This document shows positions 26,437 through 36,091 of a DNA stretch of 51,811 nucleotides, piece by piece. The stretch is from Candidatus Desulfofervidus auxilii (GTDB lineage: Bacteria > Desulfobacterota > Desulfofervidia > Desulfofervidales > Desulfofervidaceae): contig NZ_CP013015.1 in the NCBI RefSeq assembly GCF_001577525.1, positions 1,442,618-1,494,428 on the forward strand, in the 5' to 3' direction. Position numbers and translations under genes: made by a program. A model generated the notes under the pieces. The model did not search any database. It was not told the DNA's origin and saw only the letters and a program-made list of their open reading frames with translations. The stretch's first letter is position 1. Every line of letters starts with the position of its first letter.

Positions 26437-28326
26437 ATGGCTAAGGCACAAATACTGGTGGTTGAAGATGAAGGTATCATTGCCCAAGATATACAGAATA
26501 CATTAAAAAAATTGGGATATGCGGTGCCTGCCATTGCCTATTCTGGAAAGGAAGGTATTGAAAAGGCACAAGAAATACAGCCTGATTTGGTGCTGATGGA
26601 TATCGTGTTGGGAGGAGGAATAGATGGTATTGAGGCGGCTGAGCAAATTCGTAGACGCTTCCATATCCCAGTGGTATATCTTACGGCCTATGCAGATGAG
26701 AAAACATTGGAGCGGGCGAAGATAACAGAGCCTTTTGGTTATATACTCAAGCCCTTTGAAGAAAAAGAATTATACATTACTATTGAAATGGCTCTTTACA
26801 AACATGAGATGGAACGGAGGTTAAAAGAAAGTCAACAATGGTTAACCACTACCCTCAAAAGTATAGGCGATGCTGTAATTGCCACAGATATAAATGGATG
26901 TGTGATATTTATGAATCCTATAGCTGAGTCCCTAACAGGCTGGAAACAGAAAGAGGCTAGCGGGAAACATCTAAAGAAGGTCTTTAATATCATAAATGAA
27001 AAAACAGGTAAGCAAGTTGATGATCCGGTTACTAGGGTGCTAAGAGAGGGTATTGTTGTGGGACTGGCGAATCATACCATATTGATAAGCAAAGACGGAA
27101 CAAGACGATCTATTGATGATAGTGGTGCTCCTATTAAAGATGAGAATGGAAAAATCATAGGTGTGGTTTTAGTCTTCCGTGATGTTAGTGAAAAACGGAG
27201 GATTGAACAAGAGCTAATGAAGGCAGACAAATTGAATTCTCTGGGTATCCTTGCCGGGGGTGTTGCTCATGACTTTAACAACATTTTAACCGCAATCTTG
27301 GGTAATATTATTCTGGCAAAGGAGTTTACAAGACCAGGAGAGAAAATATATGAAAGATTGATTGAGGCAGAAAAGGCGTCCTTACGAGCCAAAGGTTTAG
27401 CTCAACAATTACTTACTTTTTCTAGTGGTGGGGCACCGATTAAGAAAACCATGTTTATTTCAGAATTACTAAAGGAATCGGCGCTTTTTGCCCTTAGTGG
27501 GAGCAATGTGCAGTGTGAATTTTCTATATCCAATAACCTCTGGGCAGTTGAAATAGATGAGGGGCAAATCAATCAGGCGATCAACAATTTAATTATTAAT
27601 GCCATTCAGTCTATGCCAGAAGGCGGAAGAATTAAGCTAACCGCAGAAAATGTCACTGTAAGTGAAGGAGGAAAAAAGGGAAGATATGTAAAAATATCTA
27701 TTGTAGATCAAGGAATTGGTATACCAAAAGAGCACCTTCCCAAAATATTTGAGCCTTATTTTACTACCAAACAAAAAGGGAGCGGTTTGGGACTGGCTAT
27801 TGTTTATTCCATTATTAAAAAACATGGCGGGTATATTGAGGTAGAAACTGAACTTGGAGTGGGAACAACTTTTAAGGTCTATCTTCCTGCTTCTTTAAAA
27901 AATGTATTTGTGAGAAAGGGACTTAAAGAAAAAATTCAGACCGGGAAGGGGAAAATTTTAGTAATGGATGATGAAGAATTAGTTAGAAAGGTAGTAGGTG
28001 AAATGCTTGTATTTTTAGGCTATGAGGTGGAATTTGCTGAAGAAGGAATTGAAGCTATTGAACTATATAAAAAAGCCAAAGCACAAGGGCAACCATTTGA
28101 TGTAATCATAATGGACTTGACTATTCCTATAGGAATGGGAGGCAAGGAAACCATAAACAAGTTATTGGAAATAGACCCTACTGTTAAGGCCATTGTTTCA
28201 AGTGGCTATTCTACTGATCCAGTTATGACAGAATTCACAAAATATGGATTTAAGGGATTTATAATTAAACCCTTTAAAATTAAAGAATTAGGTGAGGTGT
28301 TATACAGAGTGATAATGGAGAAATGA
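26437..28326 (+). CDS. hybrid sensor: REC-PAS-histidine kinase-REC
   Basis: A 629-aa soluble protein. The first receiver domain (1-125) has phosphoacceptor Asp55 in LVLMDIVLGGG. A PAS domain follows at about 135-250 (SIGDAVIATDINGCVIFMNP). The HisKA box is LGILAGGVAHDFNNILTAIL with His near 279. The ATPase shows NLIINAIQSMPEGG and a GSGLGLAIVYSIIKKHGG box. A second receiver (about 505-629) has Asp near 559 in VIIMDLTIP. It can take phosphate from the upstream giant kinase through the first receiver and pass it to the second, a phosphorelay. No DNA-binding output is present in the window. Confidence 0.9.
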   Translation: MAKAQILVVEDEGIIAQDIQNTLKKLGYAVPAIAYSGKEGIEKAQEIQPDLVLMDIVLGGGIDGIEAAEQIRRRFHIPVVYLTAYADEKTLERAKITEPFGYILKPFEEKELYITIEMALYKHEMERRLKESQQWLTTTLKSIGDAVIATDINGCVIFMNPIAESLTGWKQKEASGKHLKKVFNIINEKTGKQVDDPVTRVLREGIVVGLANHTILISKDGTRRSIDDSGAPIKDENGKIIGVVLVFRDVSEKRRIEQELMKADKLNSLGILAGGVAHDFNNILTAILGNIILAKEFTRPGEKIYERLIEAEKASLRAKGLAQQLLTFSSGGAPIKKTMFISELLKESALFALSGSNVQCEFSISNNLWAVEIDEGQINQAINNLIINAIQSMPEGGRIKLTAENVTVSEGGKKGRYVKISIVDQGIGIPKEHLPKIFEPYFTTKQKGSGLGLAIVYSIIKKHGGYIEVETELGVGTTFKVYLPASLKNVFVRKGLKEKIQTGKGKILVMDDEELVRKVVGEMLVFLGYEVEFAEEGIEAIELYKKAKAQGQPFDVIIMDLTIPIGMGGKETINKLLEIDPTVKAIVSSGYSTDPVMTEFTKYGFKGFIIKPFKIKELGEVLYRVIMEK

Positions 28327-28367
28327 TGTTGTTTGTCAATTATGTGATTTAATAGTATTCTATAAAC

Positions 28368-29138
28368 ATGGGACTGAAAGAACAGTTAAAAGAAAAAATG
28401 GCCTTGGATAAACTCTATGCCTCTGCATTAGAAAAAATAAGGAGACATGAAGGGAAAATCATGGCTGCGAAAGAGGCTGTTTTAAATTTTTTAAAGAAAA
28501 ATCACTATGAACTGGTAGAAACAAGGGAACTCAAAATCTATACTCATGATGAGGACATTGTGGTATTGGATAATGAGCTTCCTATTTATCGCCATACTAC
28601 GATAGAAGATGTGGCTATGCGCCGGAACCCCACTATTAAAGAGATGGTAAGCTTTACCAATATAAAAAAGATTCTAGTAAATAGTGATATTGCTTTTAAA
28701 AAACGTCTTGAGGCTGTTGATTATCTTTATAAAAAAGCTCTATCTCAATTAGACCTGAAAGGAACACCCTTTGAAATAAAGCAAATTTTTAAAGAAACCA
28801 TATTGGCCTATGAAAAAAATGACCTGGAAAAAATAGAAGAAGGTTTGGAACTAATATTTGAGATATTGAATTATAAAGAGGTAGGGCCTGAATTGAAACA
28901 TCCCCCAGAACTTATTTATGGCATTCCAGAAAATGACCAATATCGTGATTTGGTAATTATTTCTCCTGACTATACAGAGATAAAACTCATTAGAGGCAGT
29001 TTCTCAACCACAGGAAAGGATACTTTAGCTCATCTCAACCGTATAGTAAGTGGAAAAGAAAGGGCTGATATAGAAGGAATAGATGTGTTTATCTACTGGG
29101 AAGAACAGGCATTAAAGTCACCTCTATTGAAAGAATAA
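28368..29138 (+). CDS. hypothetical protein, 256 aa
   Basis: A soluble charged protein without signal peptide or membrane segment. The N terminus is helical (LKEQLKEKMALDKLYASALE), the middle contains IVVLDNELPIYRHTTIEDVA and the rest is helical with a beta-rich C terminus (DLVIISPDYTEIKLIRGS). I do not recognise a family. It lies between the kinase pair and the pgpA operon, 8 bases before pgpA, so it may be the first gene of that operon. Confidence 0.7.
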   Translation: MGLKEQLKEKMALDKLYASALEKIRRHEGKIMAAKEAVLNFLKKNHYELVETRELKIYTHDEDIVVLDNELPIYRHTTIEDVAMRRNPTIKEMVSFTNIKKILVNSDIAFKKRLEAVDYLYKKALSQLDLKGTPFEIKQIFKETILAYEKNDLEKIEEGLELIFEILNYKEVGPELKHPPELIYGIPENDQYRDLVIISPDYTEIKLIRGSFSTTGKDTLAHLNRIVSGKERADIEGIDVFIYWEEQALKSPLLKE

Positions 29139-29146
29139 GCTTCCTG

Positions 29147-29608
29147 ATGAATTCAAAAATATTGAAGTTCGCCATCCTTTCTCTAGCTACTGGATTGGGC
29201 ATCGGTTATCTACCAGGGGCACCTGGAACTTATGGCACTTTGTTGGCCATGCTTATTTGTTTTCTACTCCCCCATTCCTATGGATACTATTTGGTATTTC
29301 TTATCTTTGCCACATTTATAGGTATTCTAGTTGCTGAAATCGCCCAGAGATACTTCCCAAAAAATGACCCCTCACAGATAGTGATTGATGAAATGCTTGG
29401 TTATTGGCTGGCGATTTGGGCTTTGCCTTTAAGGTGGCCTTATATTATAGGGGCTTTTCTTTTATTTCGTTTTTTTGATATAATGAAACCATACCCCATT
29501 CGTTCCTTGGAAAAAATGAAAGGGGGAATGGGTATTGTTTTAGATGACATGATGGCAGGTTTTTATAGTTGGTGTATATTACAATTAATTAACCTTTGGG
29601 TTAAATGA
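29147..29608 (+). CDS. pgpA: phosphatidylglycerophosphatase A
   Basis: A 153-aa membrane enzyme that dephosphorylates phosphatidylglycerophosphate. The family blocks are GYLPGAPGTYGTLLAM, QIVIDEMLGYWLAIWALP, RFFDIMKPYPIRSLEKM and GIVLDDMMAGFYSW, with the metal-binding acidic residues. Three or four hydrophobic helices. The 3' end overlaps cinA by four bases (ATGA). Confidence 0.93.
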   Translation: MNSKILKFAILSLATGLGIGYLPGAPGTYGTLLAMLICFLLPHSYGYYLVFLIFATFIGILVAEIAQRYFPKNDPSQIVIDEMLGYWLAIWALPLRWPYIIGAFLLFRFFDIMKPYPIRSLEKMKGGMGIVLDDMMAGFYSWCILQLINLWVK

Positions 29609-30828
29609 TGGCTATAGGAGAAATTATTGCTATTGGTGATGAATTACTGGTTGGAGAAGTAATGGACACTAATAGTTTTGAGCTTGCTGGAGAGTTATAT
29701 AAAGCAGGTTTTGTAGTCAATCGGATTACAGTAGTAGGAGACGAACACCAAAGTATCCAAGACGTTCTTCTTTCTAGCTTAAATAAGGTGGACTTTATTG
29801 TGTTGACTGGAGGATTGGGGCCCACCTGGGATGATAAAACAGTGAAGGCAGTAGCAGAGGCTCTGAACTTGCCTTTAAAGCGAAATGAAGAAGCCTATCA
29901 GCATTTAAAGACATGCTTGGCCAAACGAGGAAAGAAATTTTTACCAGCTCATGAAAAAATGGCTTTATTACCAAAAGGTAGCCAACCCATCGGCTTAGCC
30001 TTTCATGCCTGTGGTTTTAAGTTGCTTTATCAAGGGAAACATTTATATTTTCTCCCAGGTGTACCTAAACAAATGTCAAAAATTTTAAAAAACCAGGTGT
30101 TACCTGATTTAAAAACTGCCTTCCCTTCACCTTCTTTAATTTATAAAAAAACCTTGCGTATCTTTGGTCTTTCTGAGAGCGAGGTAGAAGAAAAAGTAGC
30201 TGAGCTATGGACTGATTTTCCTGAAATAAAACCCAGCTCACTTCCTTGTTTCCCAGAAGTTCATCTGGTCTTACGCTCACCCCAAAAGAAAATCCTTAAC
30301 CAAGTAGTAGATAAAATAAAAGATATCTTAGGCCATGATATTTTTGGCGAAGACACAGAAACCATGCCCCAGGTAGTAGGAAAATTGCTCCTTAAAAAAG
30401 GTTATAAATTGGCCACTGCTGAGTCATTAACTGGTGGTCTTATTGGCCACCTTATTACCAGTGTAGCTGGGAGTTCTGATTACTTTGATCGGGGGGTAAT
30501 TACTTACAGTAATCAAGCCAAGATGGAAATCTTGGGGGTTCCAGCAGAAATTATAGATACTTATGGTCCAGTGAGTAAACAAACTGCTAAATACATGGCA
30601 GCAGGTGTTCGTCATTTAGCTAAAAGTAATGTGGGGTTAGCAGTAACTGGTTACGCTGGCCCTACAGGTGGCCCAGAAGCTCCAGTAGGAACGGTGTTTA
30701 TTGCCTTGGCCAAATCAGAAGATGGTATAGAAGTGAGTGAGTATTTCTTCAGTGGCTCAAGAGAAGAAATAAAAATGCTTACTGCCATGACTGCCTTAGA
30801 CAAATTGAGGAGATATCTGATTTCATGA
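29605..30828 (+). CDS. cinA: CinA: nicotinamide-nucleotide amidohydrolase / competence-damage protein
   Basis: A 407-aa two-domain protein. The N-terminal MoCF-like domain (MAIGEIIAIGDELLVGEVMD, VLTGGLGPTWDDKT) is linked to ADP-ribose hydrolysis. The C-terminal PncC domain (TAESLTGGLIGHLITSVAGS, GYAGPTGGPEAPVGTVFIAL) deamidates NMN. Full length, with two adjacent ATG starts. Overlaps pgpA and thpR. Location just before recA is common in bacteria. Confidence 0.94.
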   Translation: MMAIGEIIAIGDELLVGEVMDTNSFELAGELYKAGFVVNRITVVGDEHQSIQDVLLSSLNKVDFIVLTGGLGPTWDDKTVKAVAEALNLPLKRNEEAYQHLKTCLAKRGKKFLPAHEKMALLPKGSQPIGLAFHACGFKLLYQGKHLYFLPGVPKQMSKILKNQVLPDLKTAFPSPSLIYKKTLRIFGLSESEVEEKVAELWTDFPEIKPSSLPCFPEVHLVLRSPQKKILNQVVDKIKDILGHDIFGEDTETMPQVVGKLLLKKGYKLATAESLTGGLIGHLITSVAGSSDYFDRGVITYSNQAKMEILGVPAEIIDTYGPVSKQTAKYMAAGVRHLAKSNVGLAVTGYAGPTGGPEAPVGTVFIALAKSEDGIEVSEYFFSGSREEIKMLTAMTALDKLRRYLIS

Positions 30829-31391
30829 TTCGGAGTTTTATTGCTATTCCTTTACCGCAGTCTGTGAAACAGAGTTTAGAAGAAATTCAAAAGGAATTAA
30901 GACTCATCTTTCCTAAAGTGAACTGGGTAAAGGCTTCTAACATCCACCTTACTATTAAGTTTTTGGGGAATATAGAAGAAACACAAATTTCTGCTCTAAA
31001 ACAGGTAATGGCTGTGGCAGCAGAAAAAATAAACCCTTTCAGCTTACAGGGATATGGCCTTGGAGCTTTTCCCTCTTTAAACAGGGCACGGGTAATCTGG
31101 ATAGGACTTCAGGGAGACCTTGCACCGTTAAAAGCATTACATAATGCTTTGGAAAAGGGATTAACTCAATTAGGTTTTCCTGAAGAAAATCGCAATTTTG
31201 CTCCCCACCTTACTTTGGGAAGAATTAAAAAAAGAATAAATACCCAATTATTATCAAAAATCGTTGAAAAATATGGAAATTTCACTACGCCTTCCTTTAT
31301 AGTAAAAGAAATTGTATTATTTAAAAGTGAGTTACATCCTAAAGGAGCAAAATATACAGCCTTAGAAAAAATTATTTTTAAAAAGGAGTAA
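30825..31391 (+). CDS. thpR: RNA 2',3'-cyclic phosphodiesterase
   Basis: A 188-aa 2H phosphoesterase (LigT family). Both catalytic motifs are present: HLTIKFLG near residue 43 and HLTLGRIK near residue 129. It hydrolyses 2',3'-cyclic phosphates on RNA ends. The start overlaps the cinA stop (ATGA), and recA begins three bases after its stop. Confidence 0.92.
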   Translation: MIRSFIAIPLPQSVKQSLEEIQKELRLIFPKVNWVKASNIHLTIKFLGNIEETQISALKQVMAVAAEKINPFSLQGYGLGAFPSLNRARVIWIGLQGDLAPLKALHNALEKGLTQLGFPEENRNFAPHLTLGRIKKRINTQLLSKIVEKYGNFTTPSFIVKEIVLFKSELHPKGAKYTALEKIIFKKE

Positions 31392-31394
31392 GTT

Positions 31395-32435
31395 ATGAAT
31401 ACACAAAAACAGCAAGCAATTCAAATGGCCATGAGCCAAATTGAAAAACAGTTTGGCAAAGGGGCCATCATGCGCCTGGGGAGTAGGGAAAAAATCTTTG
31501 ATGTTCCCTCTATCTCTACTGGGGCACTCTCTCTGGATCTGGCCACCGGCGTTGGTGGTATACCTAAAGGTCGGGTAATAGAAATTTTTGGACCAGAATC
31601 CTCTGGGAAAACTACCCTTGCCTTACACATTATTGCTGAGGCCCAAAAACAAGGTGGGGTAGCGGCCTTTGTTGACGCTGAGCATGCCCTAGATGTTTAT
31701 TATGCCAAAAAATTAGGAGTAAACACAGATGAACTCCTGGTCTCTCAGCCTGACTATGGCGAACAGGCCTTAGAAATTGCAGAAATGTTGGTAAGAAGCG
31801 GAGGGGTAGATATCGTAGTGGTAGATTCAGTAGCTGCCTTGGTGCCTAGAGCTGAGCTGGAAGGAGATATGGGTGATAGTCATATGGGATTACAAGCCAG
31901 GCTTATGTCCCAGGCCTTACGAAAATTAACAGGTATTGTGAGTAAATCTCACACATCTTTGATTTTTATCAACCAAATCCGGACAAAAATTGGGGTAATG
32001 TTTGGTAACCCAGAAACCACTACCGGCGGGAATGCCTTAAAATTCTATGCTTCTATGCGTATAGATATTCGTCGGATTGGACCCATCAAGGAGGGAGAGC
32101 AGGTAATTGGGAATAGAACTAGAGCAAAAGTAGTAAAAAATAAAATTGCTCCTCCTTTTAAAGAGGCAGAATTTGATATCATTTATGGCGAAGGTATATC
32201 CCAAGAAGGAAACATTTTAGACCTAGGAGTAAATTGGGGTTTTATAGAAAAAAGCGGGGCATGGTATACTTATAAAAACCAGAGATTAGGTCAGGGTAGA
32301 GAGAATGCCAAAAGTTACTTAAAGGAACACCCAGAAATAAAAAAAGAGATAGAAAAAATGATTAAGCAAAAAGCGGGTTTAATAAAAGAAGAAAAGTCAA
32401 AACAACCATCCCAAAAGACCCAGCAACCTGGATAA
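31395..32435 (+). CDS. recA: RecA recombinase
   Basis: A 346-aa RecA, full length. Walker [14 protein letters not shown] is at about residue 65, Walker [19 protein letters not shown] follows, and the DNA-binding loops show [15 protein letters not shown] and [19 protein letters not shown]. It drives strand exchange and induces the SOS response. No SOS box was found upstream and it lies in an operon, so it is probably expressed from a distal promoter. No recX follows; alaS begins 20 bases downstream. Confidence 0.98.
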   Translation: MNTQKQQAIQMAMSQIEKQFGKGAIMRLGSREKIFDVPSISTGALSLDLATGVGGIPKGRVIEIFGPESSGKTTLALHIIAEAQKQGGVAAFVDAEHALDVYYAKKLGVNTDELLVSQPDYGEQALEIAEMLVRSGGVDIVVVDSVAALVPRAELEGDMGDSHMGLQARLMSQALRKLTGIVSKSHTSLIFINQIRTKIGVMFGNPETTTGGNALKFYASMRIDIRRIGPIKEGEQVIGNRTRAKVVKNKIAPPFKEAEFDIIYGEGISQEGNILDLGVNWGFIEKSGAWYTYKNQRLGQGRENAKSYLKEHPEIKKEIEKMIKQKAGLIKEEKSKQPSQKTQQPG

Positions 32436-32455
32436 TGTTACTATAAGGAGATGTT

Positions 32456-35098
32456 ATGTTATCAACGGAGATTCGAAAGCGATTCTTGGATTATTTTGAA
32501 AAAAGAGGACATACTATAGTTCCATCTTGTCCTTTAATTCCCCCTGGTGACCCCACTTTACTTTTCACCAATGCAGGTATGGTGCAGTTTAAACGGGTAT
32601 TTTTAGGTGAGGAAAAGAGAAGTTACAAACGGGCAGCCAGTTGCCAAAAATGTGTACGCGCAGGGGGGAAGCATAATGATTTAGAAAATGTTGGGCATAC
32701 TATTCGTCATCACACATTTTTTGAAATGTTGGGCAACTTTTCCTTTGGAGATTATTTTAAGGAAGAAGCTATTGCCTATGCGTGGGAATTGGTGACTAAA
32801 GAATTTGGCTTATCTAAGGAAAAACTCTGGATTACTGTGTTTAAAAATGACGATGAGGCCTATCAAATCTGGCATAAAAAAATAGGCATTCCCACAGAAC
32901 GTATTGTGCGCCTGAGTGAAAAAGACAATTTTTGGTCCATGGGGGAAACTGGTCCTTGTGGTCCTTGTTCAGAAATTATTTATGATTTAGGTAAAAATTT
33001 TAGCTGTGGACGACCAGAATGTGCAGTGGGGTGTGACTGTGACAGATGGTTAGAACTTTGGAACCTGGTATTTATGCAATATAACAAAGACAGTGAAGGG
33101 AGACTTACCTCTTTACCCAATCCTTGTGTGGATACAGGAATGGGCCTAGAAAGAATGGCTATGGTAATTCAAGGAGTGGATTCTAATTATGAGACAGATT
33201 TATTTAAACCTATCATAGATGCCCTTTGTAATATGACGGAAATTTCTTATGGTAAAGATGGAAAAAAAGATATCTCCTTTCGAGTAATTGCTGATCACAG
33301 CCGGGCCATTAGTTTTATTATGGCTGATGGAATTTTGCCTTCCAATGAGGGACGGGGTTATGTCTTACGAAGGATTTTAAGAAGAGCTGTGCGACATGGT
33401 CATAATTTAGGTCTAAAAAAGCCCTTTTTATATACCCTTACTGATATTGTTAAAGATACCATGGGAGATATCTATCCTGAAATCAAAGAGGCACATCCTT
33501 TAATTAAAGAAATTACCCAAAAAGAAGAAGAACGTTTTCTGGAAACATTAGATTTTGGTCTTAAACTGCTGAGCCAAGAAATAGAAAAAATTAGGCAAAA
33601 AACAGTACATATTCTTCCTGGGGAAACCGCGTTTAAACTTTATGATACTTATGGCTTTCCTATAGATATTATCACTGATATGGCCAGAGAAGAAGGGGTG
33701 GAAGTAGATATCGCTGGTTTTGAAAAGGCCATGGCTTTACAAAAAAGCCGTGCCCGAGAAGCACAAAAAGCTGGCACTGGTATTTTGACTGGAACAGATA
33801 TTTATACAGAATTTACATATAGAGGAGAAAAAACGGTATTTGTTGGTTATGAGACTTTAGAAACCAGGTCTAAAATCACCCATTTAATAAAGAAAGGAAA
33901 GGAGTTAAAAAGTATCAGAGTGGGAGAGGAATGTGAGCTTATCACCGAAAAAACGCCTTTTTATGGAGAAAGTGGGGGACAGGTAGGGGATACAGGTATT
34001 ATCATCTCGGGGCAAGGGGAGGCTGAAGTAAAGGATACTCAACGGGCAGGAAACATCTTTGTGCACTTGGTAAAGATAAAAAAAGGTAAGTTTTCTGTAA
34101 ATGATGAAGTGGAATTAAAAGTAGATGAAAAGAGACGTTTAGCCATTGCTTGTAATCACACTGCCACCCATCTTTTACAGGCAGCCTTAAGAAATATATT
34201 AGGAACCCATATTAAACAAGCAGGTTCTTTAGTGGCTCCTGAACGTCTGCGTTTTGATTTTACCCATTTTGCCCATATAGACCCTGAAATATTAGAAAAA
34301 ATAGAACTTTGGGTAAATAGGAGTATCCGAAAAAATTTACCTGTAGAAACACAGGAGATGCCTCTTATTCAAGCCATAAAATCAGGAGCTATTGCTATAT
34401 TTGAAGAAAAATATGCGGATATGGTGAGAGTGGTTTCCATTGCTGGTTTAAGTAAAGAGTTATGTGGCGGTACCCATGTTAAACGTACTGGAGATATAGG
34501 GTATTTTAAAATTCTCTCTGAGAGCAGTGTGGCTGCAGGGGTGAGACGGATTGAGGCCGTTACAGGGGAAGCAGCCGTAAAATATGTCCAAGAAAAAGAA
34601 CGTCTTTGGCAAAATTTAGCCTCTCTTTTAAAGGCAAAACCAAAGGATATTTTGTTAAAAATAGAACATCTCTTGCAACAGAATAAACAAATGGAAAAGG
34701 AAATTACTGTCTTAAAGTCACGATTAGTTAGTAGACAGTCTGAAGAAATATTAAAAGGAGTAAAAAAGATAAATGGCATCTCTGTTTTGGCCACCGAAGT
34801 CCCAAATACAGATATGGAAACATTAAGGCAAATGGGAGACAAGTTAAGAGATAAATTAAAAAGTGGGGTTATTGTTTTGGGAACCCGTACCGATAGTAAG
34901 GCCCTGTTATTGGTCATAGTGACCCAAGATTTAACCCCAAAGATTCAGGCCAATGAAATTATAAAAAACATTGTGCATTTTATTGATGGGGGTGGGGGTG
35001 GAAAACCAGAAATGGCTCAAGCCGGTGGGAAGAAACCAAAGAGGTTAAAGCAAGCCCTAGAAGGAGTCTATAAAATCATTGCTAATTTACAAAACTAA
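32456..35098 (+). CDS. alaS: alanyl-tRNA synthetase
   Basis: An 880-aa class II synthetase with all domains. The aminoacylation core has HHTFFEMLGNFSFGDYFK and GRGYVLRRILRRAVRHG. The editing domain has ACNHTATHLLQAAL and the CGGTHV zinc/editing motif. The C-Ala domain ends with GGGGGKPEMAQAGG. A Cys-rich insert (CGRPECAVGCDCDRW, about residues 183-197) is present in the core. It is the last gene of the recA operon. Confidence 0.97.
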   Translation: MLSTEIRKRFLDYFEKRGHTIVPSCPLIPPGDPTLLFTNAGMVQFKRVFLGEEKRSYKRAASCQKCVRAGGKHNDLENVGHTIRHHTFFEMLGNFSFGDYFKEEAIAYAWELVTKEFGLSKEKLWITVFKNDDEAYQIWHKKIGIPTERIVRLSEKDNFWSMGETGPCGPCSEIIYDLGKNFSCGRPECAVGCDCDRWLELWNLVFMQYNKDSEGRLTSLPNPCVDTGMGLERMAMVIQGVDSNYETDLFKPIIDALCNMTEISYGKDGKKDISFRVIADHSRAISFIMADGILPSNEGRGYVLRRILRRAVRHGHNLGLKKPFLYTLTDIVKDTMGDIYPEIKEAHPLIKEITQKEEERFLETLDFGLKLLSQEIEKIRQKTVHILPGETAFKLYDTYGFPIDIITDMAREEGVEVDIAGFEKAMALQKSRAREAQKAGTGILTGTDIYTEFTYRGEKTVFVGYETLETRSKITHLIKKGKELKSIRVGEECELITEKTPFYGESGGQVGDTGIIISGQGEAEVKDTQRAGNIFVHLVKIKKGKFSVNDEVELKVDEKRRLAIACNHTATHLLQAALRNILGTHIKQAGSLVAPERLRFDFTHFAHIDPEILEKIELWVNRSIRKNLPVETQEMPLIQAIKSGAIAIFEEKYADMVRVVSIAGLSKELCGGTHVKRTGDIGYFKILSESSVAAGVRRIEAVTGEAAVKYVQEKERLWQNLASLLKAKPKDILLKIEHLLQQNKQMEKEITVLKSRLVSRQSEEILKGVKKINGISVLATEVPNTDMETLRQMGDKLRDKLKSGVIVLGTRTDSKALLLVIVTQDLTPKIQANEIIKNIVHFIDGGGGGKPEMAQAGGKKPKRLKQALEGVYKIIANLQN

Positions 35099-35376
35099 TC
35101 TGATTTAAATCCAAAATCCGTGATAACTTTAAAAGTAGATTATAGGGTCAAACCTACAAAATACAGTTGACAAAGAAGGTATTCCTATGATAACTCCCAA
35201 AATCCCTGATTGATTTTTGGACAAAGCCATTTTATAACAACTCCTCTAACTCTCTGTGTATCTTTTGACTTGGCTTTTATCCTTGGCTTATTTTTCAGAA
35301 AATATAAAAACAGCTATGATAGAATACAAAAAATTTGTAAGCCCTCAGGCAAGACAAGTCTCTTTTAAAGCTATTT
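35099..35376. other. intergenic region with dispersed repeat
   Basis: No gene is seen. 35148-35170 carries TCAAACCTACAAAATACAGT followed by TGA, whose reverse complement recurs at 51728-51748. A GATTGATTTTTGGA string (about 35209-35222) also occurs near 21001-21014. No strong alaS terminator was identified. Confidence 0.55.
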
Positions 35377-35589
35377 TCAAACTTTAAGTCCATTTTCAAT
35401 TATATCCATAATTTCATTTTTACTGACAAATTCATTCTTTCTTCCCTCTTCAATAGCTTTACTTAGTGCAATATCTTCTATAACTTCCTCTACAATCTCC
35501 TTAAAAAATTCCCGTTTCTCTGTAAAAAGCTTAAAAATTATTTCTTCTAATAGTTGTTTGAGTTCCTGCTCTTTTAAAATTATTTCCAT
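35377..35589 (-). CDS. orphan antitoxin-like small protein
   Basis: A 70-aa acidic helical protein (MEIILKEQELKQLLEEIIFK, EDIALSKAIEEGRKNEFVSK). The pattern resembles short antitoxins of type II systems that precede a toxin with the same orientation. No toxin follows on the minus strand: the downstream bases to 35099 are non-coding. It is therefore either an orphan or a different small protein. The assignment is weak. Confidence 0.5.
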   Translation of the reverse strand: MEIILKEQELKQLLEEIIFKLFTEKREFFKEIVEEVIEDIALSKAIEEGRKNEFVSKNEIMDIIENGLKV

Positions 35590-35648
35590 CTCGTTCCTCT
35601 ATAAATTTCGTTTTAATTTTAATTTTGACACTTTTCAAAAATTTTTCA

Positions 35649-35708
35649 ACCCAACGACTGAGGTCAGCAGCGAGCGGGAAGCGAGTCCGCTGCACCGATT
35701 GGTTAGAT
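35649..35708 (+). other. attC-like site (integron cassette recombination site)
   Basis: The ends fit the attC consensus: ACCCAAC (RYYYAAC, 35649-35655) and GTTAGAT (GTTRRRY, 35702-35708), 60 bases apart in total, the classic 59-base-element size. The inside is an imperfect palindrome in which the CAGCAGCGAGC side mirrors the GCGAGTCCGCTG side. It is much richer in GC than the flanks. No integrase and no second site are in the window. Confidence 0.55.
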
Positions 35709-36055
35709 GTTATTTATTCAGAAAAAGGAATCTTTGCCCTGGAGACGCAAAATGTTTAATAGCCCTAAACCGCAGAGAAGGAGAATTTGAAAGATATAAA
35801 GGTGAAGAAGCAGCCATTGTGGAAATTGTGGATTGCGGTGAATGTGAAGGAAATAGAAATAGGGCTTTGCTCAGCTTTGGTCTACTTAAGATGCAACTTG
35901 TAGCCTTAAATGAGACTGTAGATGCTATCCATGTAGGAACTTGCATTATGAACTTTTGTCCCCGAAAGGACCATATTTTGGAAGCTTTAAAGGAAAAAGC
36001 AGGAGTAGAGATTATAGAAGGAACTCATAAATATATGCCACCCACTATATTTTAG
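35699..36055 (+). CDS. CGGC-domain protein, N terminus truncated or altered
   Basis: The recognisable part starts with RKRNLCPGDAKCLIALNRRE and continues through IVDCGECEGNRNRALL and GTCIMNFCPRKDHILEAL, the Cys pattern of CGGC-domain proteins, which are small putative metal-binding proteins of anaerobes. The family normally begins about ten residues earlier with a beta strand. Here that part runs into the attC-like palindrome at 35649-35708. The frame stays open upstream to an ATG at 35558, but that stretch is not family-like. The TTG at 35699 is the most natural surviving start. Translation is uncertain; convergent with ruvB. Confidence 0.65.
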   Translation: MVRCYLFRKRNLCPGDAKCLIALNRREGEFERYKGEEAAIVEIVDCGECEGNRNRALLSFGLLKMQLVALNETVDAIHVGTCIMNFCPRKDHILEALKEKAGVEIIEGTHKYMPPTIF

Positions 36056-36091
36056 TTTTTTATACTGCCTATGAGGAATTAAAGACATAAT

